The position numbers and the translations under genes were made by a program. The notes beneath the pieces are model-generated. The model saw only the letters and a program-made list of their open reading frames with translations. It was not told the origin of the DNA and made no database searches. Below are positions 7,709 to 16,817 of a stretch of 64,000 nt of DNA, piece by piece. Origin of the DNA: Caulobacter sp. FWC26 (GTDB lineage Bacteria > Pseudomonadota > Alphaproteobacteria > Caulobacterales > Caulobacteraceae); assembly GCF_002742645.2 (NCBI RefSeq), contig NZ_CP033875.1:558001-622000 (forward strand), in the 5' to 3' direction. Position 1 is the first letter of the stretch; each line of letters opens with the position of its first letter.

Positions 7709-10207
7709 ATGCGCGCCTTTCGCACCACCACGCTGTTGACCGCCAGCGTCCTGAGCCTGCTTGCCGCCGCTCCGGCTCTGGCCGCCGGTCAGGAACGCGC
7801 CGAACCCGCCACGGCCAGCAACAACGATCCGGCCCTTCTGGGCGAACTGGTGGTGACGGCGCAAAAGCGCGCGCAGGATCCCGTAGAGGTGCCGATCGCG
7901 GTTACGGCCTATTCGGGCAAATTCCTCGAAGCGATCGGGGTGAAGGCGTTCGACGAGCTGTCGGCGTTCACGCCCGGCTTCCTCGTGCAGAACCAGTCGA
8001 ACAACAATTCCGGCTTCGTGATGCGGGGCATCACGTCCGACTCCGGTTCGGCCACCGACGAGACCCGCGTCTCGATCTATCAGGACGGCGTGCCGATCTC
8101 GCGTTCGCGCGGCTCGTATGTCGAGCTCTTCGACATGGAGCGTGTGGAAATCGCCAAGGGGCCGCAGTCGACGCTGTTTGGTCGCGGCGCCCTGATCGGG
8201 GCCGTCAACCTAGTCCAGAACAAGGCCAATCCGGGCGGCTTCGACTGGGCGGTGAAGGCCGAGGCGGGGACGCGCGGCTACCGCGTCGGCGAGGCCATGG
8301 TCAATTTCGCTTTCGGCGAAAGCTCGGCGCTGCGGATTGCGGCCCGTACGCGTCAAGCCGACGGCTATGTGAAGGACGCCGCGGGCGGCGACGCCTACGA
8401 CTCGACCGACACCCAGGCCATCCGCGTGGGCTTCCATACCGAAGCCGGCGGCCTGAAGTTCGACCTGATCGGCAACTACCAGGTCGACGACACGACGGGC
8501 ACATCGTTCAAGAGCAACACCTTCAATCCCAGCAATCCGGTCACCGGCCAGGCGCTCAGCGACACCCAGGTCGGCGGCTTCGCGACGCTCGCCCCGGGTG
8601 CGGGCTTTGAAGGCGGCAAGCCGCTGGGCCTGGACCGCAAGGTCTACGGCCTCACCGCGCTGGCCGACTATCGCATCAACGACAGCCTGACCCTGTCGTC
8701 GATCACGGCCACGCGCGCCTTCCACTCGAACGAGGTCTTCGATCCGGACGGTTCGTCCCTGCCGATCCTGACCTTCGCCGAGGACGCGCAAGGTCGTCAG
8801 CAGAGCCAGGAACTGCGCCTGCGGTACGACGCCGGCGGCCGCTTTTCGGGCTTTGTCGGCGCCAACTATTTCCACGAAACCGGCTCGTGGCGCATCCCGG
8901 GCCAGATGGACGAGCGCCTCGTGCTCGCCCTGCTGGCGGGCGCTTCGCCGTTGGGCATCAGCCGTCCGACGCCGCAGCCGCAGGCTGTCCTGACCAACCC
9001 GGCCTATCTGACCCAGGTGCTTCAGCTGGGCTTTGGCATCCCGTCCGTGATCGCGCCGGGTATCGCCTCGAACCTGAAGCCGATTCACCGTGAGGAGTTC
9101 GCCAACTACGGCGAGAACACCACCTACGACGTGTACGCTGACGGCACGCTGCGCCTGACCGACAAGCTCGAGCTGACGGCCGGTGTTCGCTACACCAGCG
9201 AAGATCGTGAGGCGGCCTTCCGCTCAACCGTCCAGAATGGCCGATCGATCCTGGGCGTGCTGCTGGCCGCGCCGACGCCGACCAACCTGTTCTTGGCCGC
9301 CCAGCCGAACGCGGTGAACAATCCGGGGCTGCCGCTCCTGGGTCTTCTCAACCAGCCCACCGCCAACAATGGCGATACGTTCCGCAAGTCGATCTCCGAC
9401 AGCGGCGTGACCTGGCGCCTCGTCGGTCGCTACGCGGCCTCCGAGGATGTCAGCCTCTACGCCTCGTTCGCGCGCGGGCGTCGCCCGGATGTCATCTCGG
9501 CCAGCGCCCCCGCCACGCCGCTGGGGCAACCGCGCTTCAGCACGGTCGACGCCGAGGTGGTCGACAGCTACGAAGCCGGCGCCAAGGGCAAGCTGATGGA
9601 CGGTCGCCTGTACCTGTCGGGGGCGGTGTTCCGCTACGACTACGACAACTTCGCCACCACCTTCCGCCAGGGCGCTCAGGTCGTGACGCTCAACGCCGGC
9701 AAGGCCAAGGCCTATGGCTTCGAGGGCGAGGCGCGTCTGCAGGCCGGTGACTACTGGACCCTGTTTGGGACGTACGGCTACAACCACGCCCGTCTAGAAA
9801 GCGGCCTGCGCAAGGGCAACCAGTTCCGCCTGTCGCCTGACCATGCCGTCTCGGTGGGCGCGCTGTTCAGCCGCGAGGCGCTGGGCGGCAAGGTGACGTT
9901 CTCGCCGACCTACACCTGGCGCTCGAAGATGTTCTTTGATGACAACAATGACCGCGCCGACCTGCAATCGGCGGGCCTGTTTCCCGACACCAAGGTCGAT
10001 GAATTCCAGGACGCCTATGGCCTGCTGAACGTTCGCCTGGGCTTTGGCGCCGTCGATGATCGCTGGAAGATCGAGGCCTTCGTCGAGAACCTGAACGACG
10101 AGCGCTATCTGAAGGACGCGGGCAACACCGGTGACAGCTTCGGTATCCCGACCTTCATCGCCGGTAAGCCGCGCTTCATGGGCGTCGGCGTCACGTTCCG
10201 TCACTAA
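7709..10207 (+). CDS. TonB-dependent receptor
   Basis: Outer-membrane active-transport channel, 832 residues. Signal peptide at 1-26 (ends ALAA), TonB-box-like ELVVTAQKR near residue 47, and plug domain with VPIAVTAYS, GITSDSG..., YQDGVPI and RVEIAKGPQSTLFGRGA. A 22-strand barrel follows, ending in GVGVTFRH, where the usual terminal aromatic is followed by Arg-His. Start behind GGGGGAT. phoD follows 68 bp downstream on the same strand, which suggests uptake of a phosphorylated or phosphate-bearing compound. No Fur or riboswitch signal is evident in the 92-bp divergent region. The substrate cannot be read from the sequence. Confidence 0.93.
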   Translation: MRAFRTTTLLTASVLSLLAAAPALAAGQERAEPATASNNDPALLGELVVTAQKRAQDPVEVPIAVTAYSGKFLEAIGVKAFDELSAFTPGFLVQNQSNNNSGFVMRGITSDSGSATDETRVSIYQDGVPISRSRGSYVELFDMERVEIAKGPQSTLFGRGALIGAVNLVQNKANPGGFDWAVKAEAGTRGYRVGEAMVNFAFGESSALRIAARTRQADGYVKDAAGGDAYDSTDTQAIRVGFHTEAGGLKFDLIGNYQVDDTTGTSFKSNTFNPSNPVTGQALSDTQVGGFATLAPGAGFEGGKPLGLDRKVYGLTALADYRINDSLTLSSITATRAFHSNEVFDPDGSSLPILTFAEDAQGRQQSQELRLRYDAGGRFSGFVGANYFHETGSWRIPGQMDERLVLALLAGASPLGISRPTPQPQAVLTNPAYLTQVLQLGFGIPSVIAPGIASNLKPIHREEFANYGENTTYDVYADGTLRLTDKLELTAGVRYTSEDREAAFRSTVQNGRSILGVLLAAPTPTNLFLAAQPNAVNNPGLPLLGLLNQPTANNGDTFRKSISDSGVTWRLVGRYAASEDVSLYASFARGRRPDVISASAPATPLGQPRFSTVDAEVVDSYEAGAKGKLMDGRLYLSGAVFRYDYDNFATTFRQGAQVVTLNAGKAKAYGFEGEARLQAGDYWTLFGTYGYNHARLESGLRKGNQFRLSPDHAVSVGALFSREALGGKVTFSPTYTWRSKMFFDDNNDRADLQSAGLFPDTKVDEFQDAYGLLNVRLGFGAVDDRWKIEAFVENLNDERYLKDAGNTGDSFGIPTFIAGKPRFMGVGVTFRH

Positions 10208-10275
10208 AACGCGCGCGCCCGGCCCGATCTGGCGTATGTCGGGTCGGGCCGTCAGGGGCATCCGGGGAGAACATC

Positions 10276-11970
10276 ATGACCATCGATCGTCGCAGACTGC
10301 TTGGCCTGCTGGGCGTCTCGGGCGCCGCCGCCAGCGAAGCCGCCGCTCAACCGATCAACTATTTCAAGGGGCCGGTCGCCTTTGAGCATGGGGTCGCCAG
10401 CGGCGATCCGGGTCTGACCTATGTGATCTTCTGGACCCGGGTGACGCCGAAGCAACCGACGACGGGCGACATCGACGTCGACCTCGAGGTCGCCGCCGAT
10501 CCGGACTTCAAGACCCTGGTCACCACCAGCCGTGGTCTGCGGGCCCGCGCCAGCCGTGACTGGACCGTCAAACACGACCTTGATGGCCAGGGCCTCAAGC
10601 CGGGGACCGAGTACTGGTATCGTTTCAAGGCCAATGGCGTCACGTCGCCGGTCGGGCGCACCAAGACCCTCGTGAAGGGCGCGACCAAGGACGCCGTGCT
10701 GGCGGTGGTTTCCTGCAGCCTTTATCCGAACGGCTACTTCAACGCCTATGACGCCATCGCCAAGCTGCCGCGCGTCGACGCTGTCGTGCATCTGGGCGAC
10801 TACATCTACGAGTACGGGGGCGCGCCGCAGGACTACGGCATGAACTCGCCGGTGGCCAAGTCTCGCACACCCGAGCCGCCGCACGAGATCGTCACCCTCG
10901 ACGACTATCGCCGCCGCCATGCGCAATACAAGACCGATCCAGCGCTGCAAGCCGCCCACGCCCGCGCGCCTTGGATCGTGGTGTGGGACGATCACGAGAC
11001 CGCCAATGACAGCTGGGTCGGCGGCGCTGAGAACCACAATCCGGACAAGGGCGAGGGTGAGTGGACAGCGCGGAAGGCTGCGGCCCTGAAGGCCTATTAC
11101 GAGTGGATGCCCATCCGTGAGGCGGCCCTGCCCGAAGCGGCATGGCGGTCGTTCCAGTTCGGCGATGTCGCCTCGCTGCTCATGGTCGAAACGCGGCTCA
11201 GCGCGCGGACCGCCGAGCTGAACTATGACCGCGACATGCCGATCGTCGACGGCAAGCCCGATGTCGCCGCCTTCACCGCTAAGTGGAAGGATCCGGCCCG
11301 CCGGATGATGGGCGAGGGCCAGGAGCAGTGGCTGGCGGCTCAGATCGGCGCCTCGGTGAAGGCTAACACCGCCTGGCAGGTCCTGGGCAACCAGGTCGTC
11401 ATGGGCCGCGTCGCCTCTCCCAACCTGAAGGCGACGATGGGCGAAGCGGCCTACGCTCAACTGCTGGACAAGATGCCGGACTACGCTCGCAAGCGCGTGG
11501 ATCAGTCGGTCGCGATGTCGGCTTTCGACATCCCTTCCAATCTTGATGCCTGGGACGGCTATCCGGCCGACCGGCAGCGAGTCTACGACATCCTTACGGC
11601 CACCAAGGCGAGTCCCATCGTCTTGGCCGGTGACAGCCATATGTTCTGGGCTAACGAGCTGTGGAACGACGCAGGCCAGCGTCTGGTGGCGGTCGAGTTC
11701 GGCACGACCTCGGTGACCTCGCCAGGCTATGGCGACATCCTGCCGGGCGTTCCGCTGGGCGAGGCGTTCGTGCAGCGGAACAAGGAAGTGAAGTACGCCC
11801 ACCCCAGCGCCAAGGGTTTCGTTCTCCTGACCCTGGAGCACGGCAAGGCGACCAGCGAGCTGATGGCCGTCTCGACCATCACGGCGCCGACCTATGACGT
11901 GGCGCCGCTGAAGCGCTTTGTGGTCACGCCGGGCGCCGACGGCGGCGTCGCGCCGCTGCGAGAAGCCTAG
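10276..11970 (+). CDS. phoD: PhoD-family alkaline phosphatase/phosphodiesterase
   Basis: Secreted metal-dependent phosphatase, 564 residues. A twin-arginine-like start (DRRRLLGLLG) supports Tat export. An N-terminal beta-sandwich (about 35-140, with F-x-H-G-V-A-S-G-D-P) precedes the PhoD metallophosphatase domain. That domain shows S-C-S-L-Y-P, H-L-G-D-Y-I-Y-E-Y, W-D-D-H-E, and L-A-G-D-S-H-M-F-W near residue 455. In the family these residues bind Fe/Ca and phosphate. It follows the TonB receptor after a 68-bp gap containing a GC-rich stem-loop (about 10218-10250, no T run), so co-transcription is likely. Confidence 0.92.
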   Translation: MTIDRRRLLGLLGVSGAAASEAAAQPINYFKGPVAFEHGVASGDPGLTYVIFWTRVTPKQPTTGDIDVDLEVAADPDFKTLVTTSRGLRARASRDWTVKHDLDGQGLKPGTEYWYRFKANGVTSPVGRTKTLVKGATKDAVLAVVSCSLYPNGYFNAYDAIAKLPRVDAVVHLGDYIYEYGGAPQDYGMNSPVAKSRTPEPPHEIVTLDDYRRRHAQYKTDPALQAAHARAPWIVVWDDHETANDSWVGGAENHNPDKGEGEWTARKAAALKAYYEWMPIREAALPEAAWRSFQFGDVASLLMVETRLSARTAELNYDRDMPIVDGKPDVAAFTAKWKDPARRMMGEGQEQWLAAQIGASVKANTAWQVLGNQVVMGRVASPNLKATMGEAAYAQLLDKMPDYARKRVDQSVAMSAFDIPSNLDAWDGYPADRQRVYDILTATKASPIVLAGDSHMFWANELWNDAGQRLVAVEFGTTSVTSPGYGDILPGVPLGEAFVQRNKEVKYAHPSAKGFVLLTLEHGKATSELMAVSTITAPTYDVAPLKRFVVTPGADGGVAPLREA

Positions 11971-11973
11971 GGC

Positions 11974-12600
11974 CTATCGGCGCTCCAAGACCAAGCGAAG
12001 GCCGAACGCGACAAAGACCCCGCCGGTGATCCGATCCAGCCATCGGACCACCGGCGAGAGTCGCAGCAGGCCGGCGATGGGCACGGTGGCGGCGATCAGC
12101 AGCGCGAACCACGCCAGCCCCTCGACGACGTGGATCGCGGTGAGCAGCAGGCCGAACCGCGCGGGGTCGACGCCCACGGGGATGAACTGCGGCAGGAACG
12201 AGACGTAGAAGACTCCCACCTTGGGATTGAGCAGGTTCGTCAGCAGTCCGCGACGCAACGCTGCGACAGGGCCCGCGTCCACAGCATCGGTCTCACCGGG
12301 TTCGAAGGCCTCGCGCGGCTTCAGGATCATCCGCAAGCCTGTCCAGGCCAGATAGATCGCCCCGACCCATTTCAGCACCGTGTAGGCGGTCTGAGACGCT
12401 GTCAGCAAAGCGCCAACTCCGAGTGACGCGGCCGCGCCCCACACCAGGCATCCCAGTCCAATCCCGATGGCCGCCCCTGCCGCGCGCTGGGGGCCCTCCG
12501 CTGCGGCCGTTCGGATCACCAGCGCGGTGTCCAGGCCCGGGGTCAGGGTCAGCAGACCCGCCGCCAGGGTGAAGGCGATCAGCGCCTCAGGCGGGGTCAT
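11974..12600 (-). CDS. LysE/RhtB-family exporter
   Basis: Inner-membrane amino-acid or metabolite exporter, 208 residues with about six transmembrane helices. The family start L-I-A-F-T-L-A-A-G-L-L-T-L-T-P-G is present, as are the G-x-x-x-G-x-G-L-G-x-L-V-W helix, K-W-V-G-A-I-Y-L-A-W-x-G and N-L-L-N-P-K-V-G-V-F-Y-V-S-F-L-P-Q-F. Start ATG at 12600 lies inside the end of hisI (14-bp overlap), so translation is coupled to hisI. The exported compound is unknown. It converges with phoD with only 3 bp between the stops. Confidence 0.87.
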   Translation of the reverse strand: MTPPEALIAFTLAAGLLTLTPGLDTALVIRTAAAEGPQRAAGAAIGIGLGCLVWGAAASLGVGALLTASQTAYTVLKWVGAIYLAWTGLRMILKPREAFEPGETDAVDAGPVAALRRGLLTNLLNPKVGVFYVSFLPQFIPVGVDPARFGLLLTAIHVVEGLAWFALLIAATVPIAGLLRLSPVVRWLDRITGGVFVAFGLRLVLERR

Positions 12601-13006
12601 GGGCGGGCGCTTCTCGTTCGACCAGCGCGCCGTCCTCAAGCACGCGGTAGAAGCAAGACCGGAAGCCGACGTGGCATGCGCCGCCATCACCGCGCGGGCG
12701 GACCTTCAGCAACACCGCGTCCTGGTCGCAGTCGACCCGCAATTCGACCACGTCCTGCAACTGACCGCTGGTGTCGCCCTTCTTCCAGAGTTCGTTGCGC
12801 GACCGGCTGAAATAGTGGGCGATCTTGGTCTCGACCGTCAGTTTCAGCGCCTCGGCGTTCATCCAGGCCAGCATCAGGATCTCGCCAGTGTCGGCGTGCT
12901 GAGCCACCGCCACGATGAGACCGTCGGCGTTGAAACGCGGCGCCAGGGTCGCGCCGCGTTCCAGGTCGTGCTTGCTGTGGGCTTGGGGGAACAGGTCGGT
13001 GCTCAT
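12587..13006 (-). CDS. hisI: phosphoribosyl-AMP cyclohydrolase
   Basis: Third step of histidine synthesis, opening the purine ring of phosphoribosyl-AMP. 139 residues, a stand-alone HisI without the HisE domain. Conserved features: L-M-L-A-W-M-N-A-E-A-L, Y-F-S-R-S-R-N-E-L-W-K-K-G-D-T-S-G, the metal-binding V-D-C-D-Q-D-A and A-C-H-V-G-x-R-S-C-F-Y. It heads a two-gene unit with the LysE-type exporter. The start ATG at 13006 fits the normal length. Confidence 0.95.
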   Translation of the reverse strand: MSTDLFPQAHSKHDLERGATLAPRFNADGLIVAVAQHADTGEILMLAWMNAEALKLTVETKIAHYFSRSRNELWKKGDTSGQLQDVVELRVDCDQDAVLLKVRPRGDGGACHVGFRSCFYRVLEDGALVEREAPAHDPA

Positions 13007-13096
13007 GGCGCCACATATGGCGCAGGCCTTGCGTCTGCGCTAGGTTCCGCGCCGCTTCTGGGGAACGGAGCGCGACCGCGCGCTTCAGGGAACGCG

Positions 13097-13981
13097 ATGA
13101 ACTTGAAAGACCGCATCAAGGCTGGCGTGGCGGCGCTGGACGAGCGGGCCAGGCCATGGGCGCGCAGGTCGCGCTGGAACGGCTACGCCTACGAATTTCT
13201 GCTTTTTGGCCTCAAGCAGGCCTGGGCCTGTCTGTTCGGCGGGCTGATGCTGGCGCTGCTGGTCGGCACCAAGCTGTTCTGGCCGGAGGTCGCCCCCATC
13301 GCCCGGTACGACTTCCTGGTCGTCGCCGCCGTGGCGATCCAGGTCGCTCTGCTGGCCCTCAAGCTGGAGCGCTGGGACGAGGCGCTGGTGATCTTCATGT
13401 TCCATGTGGTCGGAACGATCATGGAGCTGTTCAAGACCGCCCATGGGTCGTGGATCTATCCGGAGGAGAGCCTGCTGCGGATCGGCGGCGTGCCGCTGTT
13501 CACGGGCTTCATGTACGCCTGCGTCGGTAGCTACATCGCGCGGATCTGGCGGCTCTTCGACATCACCTTCATCCGCTACCCGCCGTTCTGGACCACCCAC
13601 ATCCTGGCGGTGCTGATCTACGCCAACTTCTTCACCCATCACTACATGATCGACATCCGGGTCGGGCTGTTCGCGCTGTCGGTGTTGCTGTTCGGGCGGA
13701 CCTGGTTCGTGTTCACCCCAGACCAGACTGCGCGCCGCATGCCCATGCTGATGGGGGCGGTCCTGGTCTCACTATTCATCTGGATCGCCGAGAACCTCGG
13801 CACTTTCGCCGGCGCCTGGATCTATCCTAGCCAGGCCGACGGTTGGCGTATGGTGCCGTTCGAGAAGATGGGAGCCTGGTACCTGCTGATGCTGATCAGC
13901 TTCGTGCTGGTCACGCTCGTGCATCGGCCGGTGGACGCCTGCGTGGCGAAGATCCGCGAAGGAATCTGGCGCGCGGCATAG
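13097..13981 (+). CDS. DUF817 family integral membrane protein
   Basis: 294 residues with about eight hydrophobic helices. The family pattern shows in the E-L-F-K-x-x-x-G-S-W-x-Y-P-E motif (about residues 115-125), G-V-P-L-F-T-G-F-M-Y-A, R-Y-P-P-F-W, Y-x-N-F-F-T-H-H, and W-I-A-E-N-L-G-T. Function unknown; the repeated H/E/W motifs within helices hint at a membrane-embedded metal or lipid site. The ATG at 13097 is used; the frame is open far upstream on the complement of hisI, which is not coding. Confidence 0.85.
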   Translation: MNLKDRIKAGVAALDERARPWARRSRWNGYAYEFLLFGLKQAWACLFGGLMLALLVGTKLFWPEVAPIARYDFLVVAAVAIQVALLALKLERWDEALVIFMFHVVGTIMELFKTAHGSWIYPEESLLRIGGVPLFTGFMYACVGSYIARIWRLFDITFIRYPPFWTTHILAVLIYANFFTHHYMIDIRVGLFALSVLLFGRTWFVFTPDQTARRMPMLMGAVLVSLFIWIAENLGTFAGAWIYPSQADGWRMVPFEKMGAWYLLMLISFVLVTLVHRPVDACVAKIREGIWRAA

Positions 13982-14005
13982 TCGCCTCGCAGCCAAGAGA
14001 AAGCG

Positions 14006-14108
14006 TGTCATCCCGGCCGTAGCGAAGCGCAGAGCCGGGACCCAGGGGCAGCCGCTCTGGGCTTGGCCCTAGGTCCCGGATCGGCCCTACGGGCCGTCCG
14101 GGATGACA
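14006..14108. repeat. intergenic palindromic element
   Basis: 103 bp with perfect 11-bp ends, TGTCATCCCGG (14006-14016) and CCGGGATGACA (14098-14108). Further internal pairing is seen, such as CCGGGACC near 14035 with GGTCCCGG near 14073. It sits between the convergent DUF817 and folE genes and can fold as one long stem. This is the layout of alphaproteobacterial intergenic palindromes; its copy number elsewhere cannot be seen here. Confidence 0.75.
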
Positions 14109-14121
14109 TGGATTTTGAATC

Positions 14122-14760
14122 TTATTTTTTCACCAGATCCATGAAGCGCTGTTGCAGGACCTTGTCGGTCTTGAACACGCCGCGGAACTGGGTGGTGATC
14201 GTCGAGACGTCGTGGTGATGGACGCCCCGGGTGCTCATGCACTGGTGCTCGGCGTCGATCAGCACGGCGACGCCAGCGGCCGACAGGTGATCCTCGATGG
14301 AGTCGGCGATCTGCATGGTCATGGTCTCCTGGGTCTGGAGACGCTTGGCGAAGATCTCGACCAGGCGCGCCAGCTTCGACAGGCCCACGACCTTGCCGGT
14401 CGGCATGTAGGCGACCCAGGCCTTGCCCAGGAACGGCGCCATGTGGTGTTCGCAGTGGCTCTGCACGTCGATGCCGCGCAGCATGACCATGTCGTCATAG
14501 CCCTGGACGTCCTCGAAGGTGCGCGACAACTCCTTGGCCGGATCGCCGTGATAGCCGGCGAACCACTCGTCAAAGGCTTCGACCACGCGCTTGGGCGTGT
14601 CGATCAGGCCTTCGCGTTCCGGATTGTCACCGGCCCAGGCCAGCAGGGTCCGAACGGCGGCCATCGCCTCGTCTTTAGTGGGGCGCTGTGCGGGTTCAAG
14701 ATCAAGACCGGTGGTGTCGTCCGAGCCGATCAGGGTTCGCTCGCGGGTCAGTGCGTCCAT
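14122..14760 (-). CDS. folE: GTP cyclohydrolase I
   Basis: First step of folate/tetrahydropterin synthesis, GTP to dihydroneopterin triphosphate; zinc enzyme. 212 residues from the ATG at 14760. Motifs: D-T-P-K-R-V-V-E-A, zinc-binding H-C-E-H-H, G-L-S-K-L-A-R-L-V-E-I-F-A-K-R-L-Q-T-Q-E and T-R-G-V. An upstream ATG at 14838 would add 26 basic residues not typical of the family. Divergent from cysS. Confidence 0.95.
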   Translation of the reverse strand: MDALTRERTLIGSDDTTGLDLEPAQRPTKDEAMAAVRTLLAWAGDNPEREGLIDTPKRVVEAFDEWFAGYHGDPAKELSRTFEDVQGYDDMVMLRGIDVQSHCEHHMAPFLGKAWVAYMPTGKVVGLSKLARLVEIFAKRLQTQETMTMQIADSIEDHLSAAGVAVLIDAEHQCMSTRGVHHHDVSTITTQFRGVFKTDKVLQQRFMDLVKK

Positions 14761-14955
14761 TTTGGAGGGTTTCTTTCCACGGGCTGAGTTGCGCCGAGAC
14801 GCCGATCGCCTCGGAATGACGCGTGCCACCCGTTTCACATACGGCCGGGCCTGGAACTTAGACGCATCACGCCGTGGCCCTTGCCGTAACAGAAAGCTAT
14901 ATGGGGCCGTTCATGGGGTGGGCAACACCCTTCCGCTACGTCAGAACCCAGAGTC

Positions 14956-16347
14956 ATGACCCTGAAGATCCACGACACCCTGACGCGCGAGAAGCGCGAC
15001 TTCGTTCCCGCCGATCCCGAGCGGGTGACGATGTATGTCTGCGGTCCGACGGTCTACAACTACGCCCACATCGGCAACTTCCGGCCGGTGGTGGTGTTTG
15101 ACGTGCTGTATCGCGTGCTGCGCCACCTCTACGGCGAGGACGCGGTGGTCTACGCCCGCAACGTCACGGACGTGGACGACAAGATCAACCAGAAGGCTGT
15201 CGACGAGGGCGTTCCGATCAGCGTGATCACCGAGCGCTACCTGGCGGCCTATCATGAGGACGCCGACGCGCTGGGCGCCCTGCGGCCCGACCTCGAGCCC
15301 AAGGCCACCGAGCATATCGGCGCCATTCTCGAGATGATCGGCCAACTGGTCGACAACGGCAGCGCCTACGCCGCCGAGGGTCACGTGCTGTTCGACACCC
15401 AGAGTTTCGCCGACTACGGCCAGCTCTCGGGCCGTCCGCTGGACGAGATGATCGCCGGCGCCCGCGTCGAGGTCGCGCCCTACAAGCGCCACCCGGCCGA
15501 TTTCGTGCTGTGGAAGCCGTCCAAGCCGGGCGAGCCCGAGTGGGACAGCCCCTGGGGTGCGGGCCGTCCCGGCTGGCACATCGAATGCTCGGCCATGATC
15601 GACAAGGCGCTGGGCAAGACGATCGACATCCACGCCGGCGGCATCGACCTGACCTTCCCGCACCACGAGAACGAGGTCGCCCAGAGCCGCTGCGCCCACA
15701 AGACGTCGGTGCTGGCCAACTACTGGATGCACAACGGCTTCCTCGACATGGGCGGGGAGAAGATGTCCAAGAGCCTGGGCAATGTGATCATCCCGCACGA
15801 ACTGCTGAAGACGGTTCCGGGCGAAGTGATCCGCTGGGCGCTGCTGTCGGCTCACTACCGCCAGCCGCTGGACTGGACGCCCGAGCTCTTGGAGCAGTCC
15901 AAGAAGTCGCTGGACCGTCTCTATGGCGCCTTGCGTCGCGCCAAGGACATAGCGCCTGACCAGGCCATGGAAGCGCCTGCCGACGTGATTTCCGCGCTGA
16001 TGGACGATCTCAACACTCCGCTGGCCACCTCGGCTTTCTTTGAGGTGTCGAGCCTGATCGAGAAGGCCGTGACGGCGGGCGACACCGTCGCCATCGCGGC
16101 CAACAAGGCTCGCCTGCTCGAAGCCGGCGCCCTGCTGGGCTTCCTGCAGGCGGATCCCGACGCGTGGTTCGAGGGCGACGCCTCCGACGAGTTGAAGGCC
16201 AAGGTTGAAGATCTGTTGGCTAAGCGGGTCGCCGCCCGCGCCGCCAAGGACTGGCCCGCCGCCGACGGCATTCGCGGCGAGTTGGACGCCCTGGGGGTTG
16301 TGGTCATGGACGGCCCGACCGGCGCTACCTGGCGGATGAAGGACTGA
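14956..16347 (+). CDS. cysS: cysteinyl-tRNA synthetase
   Basis: Charges tRNA-Cys. 463 residues, normal length for a class I CysRS. Visible: M-Y-V-C-G-P-T-V-Y-N zinc/active-site start, the HIGH-like A-H-I-G-N, N-V-T-D-V-D-D-K-I, G-W-H-I-E-C-S, F-P-H-H-E-N-E and the K-M-S-K-S-L-G-N loop, then the C-terminal DALR-like helical domain. It is followed by the SRPBCC gene 2 bp later. Confidence 0.97.
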   Translation: MTLKIHDTLTREKRDFVPADPERVTMYVCGPTVYNYAHIGNFRPVVVFDVLYRVLRHLYGEDAVVYARNVTDVDDKINQKAVDEGVPISVITERYLAAYHEDADALGALRPDLEPKATEHIGAILEMIGQLVDNGSAYAAEGHVLFDTQSFADYGQLSGRPLDEMIAGARVEVAPYKRHPADFVLWKPSKPGEPEWDSPWGAGRPGWHIECSAMIDKALGKTIDIHAGGIDLTFPHHENEVAQSRCAHKTSVLANYWMHNGFLDMGGEKMSKSLGNVIIPHELLKTVPGEVIRWALLSAHYRQPLDWTPELLEQSKKSLDRLYGALRRAKDIAPDQAMEAPADVISALMDDLNTPLATSAFFEVSSLIEKAVTAGDTVAIAANKARLLEAGALLGFLQADPDAWFEGDASDELKAKVEDLLAKRVAARAAKDWPAADGIRGELDALGVVVMDGPTGATWRMKD

Positions 16348-16349
16348 CC

Positions 16350-16811
16350 ATGCAGCGCGCTGTCGAGCATCGGATCGGGGTCCAGGCTCCCGCCGAAATT
16401 GTCTGGGAGGTCGTCTCGGACTTTGAAGGCTGGGCCCACTGGAACCCGCTCTATCGCAAGGCCGAGGGGGTGATGAAGGTAGGCTCGGTTCTGGTGCTGG
16501 AACAGCACCTGCCTGGGCAGGCGCCCACCGTCATCCAGCCTGTGGTCCAGGACTGGGTGCCTTACGAGCAGTTGCACTGGCGTTCGAGCCGGCTGGGCGG
16601 TTTCGTAACGGCGATCCGCTACCTTGAGATCGAGAACATGGGCCCGGCCAACGCGACCTTCTCCAACGGCGAGCTGTTCATGGGCCTGCTACTGCGGTTC
16701 GTTAGCCGCGATGAGCGCCGACGGCTGAAGGCGGCGTTCACCGCCATGGGCGAAGCGGTCCGGGATCGCGCCGAGGCCATATGGTCCGAACGGTCCAACA
16801 ACCCCACCTAG
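16350..16811 (+). CDS. SRPBCC-fold protein
   Basis: 153 residues with the START/SRPBCC signature: early I-G-V-Q-A-P-A-E-I-V-W-E-V-V-S-D-F-E-G-W, then W-N-P-L-Y-R, and a C-terminal long helix. Such proteins bind hydrophobic ligands in a deep pocket; the ligand is unknown. It starts 2 bp after cysS and ends 6 bp before the Fe-S scaffold gene, so it is in the cysS operon. Confidence 0.8.
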   Translation: MQRAVEHRIGVQAPAEIVWEVVSDFEGWAHWNPLYRKAEGVMKVGSVLVLEQHLPGQAPTVIQPVVQDWVPYEQLHWRSSRLGGFVTAIRYLEIENMGPANATFSNGELFMGLLLRFVSRDERRRLKAAFTAMGEAVRDRAEAIWSERSNNPT

Positions 16812-16817
16812 GCGACG

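Noticed and set aside
12467..13096. Long N-terminal extension of the DUF817 protein
   Set aside because: It is the complement of lysE/hisI; the family start is at 13097.
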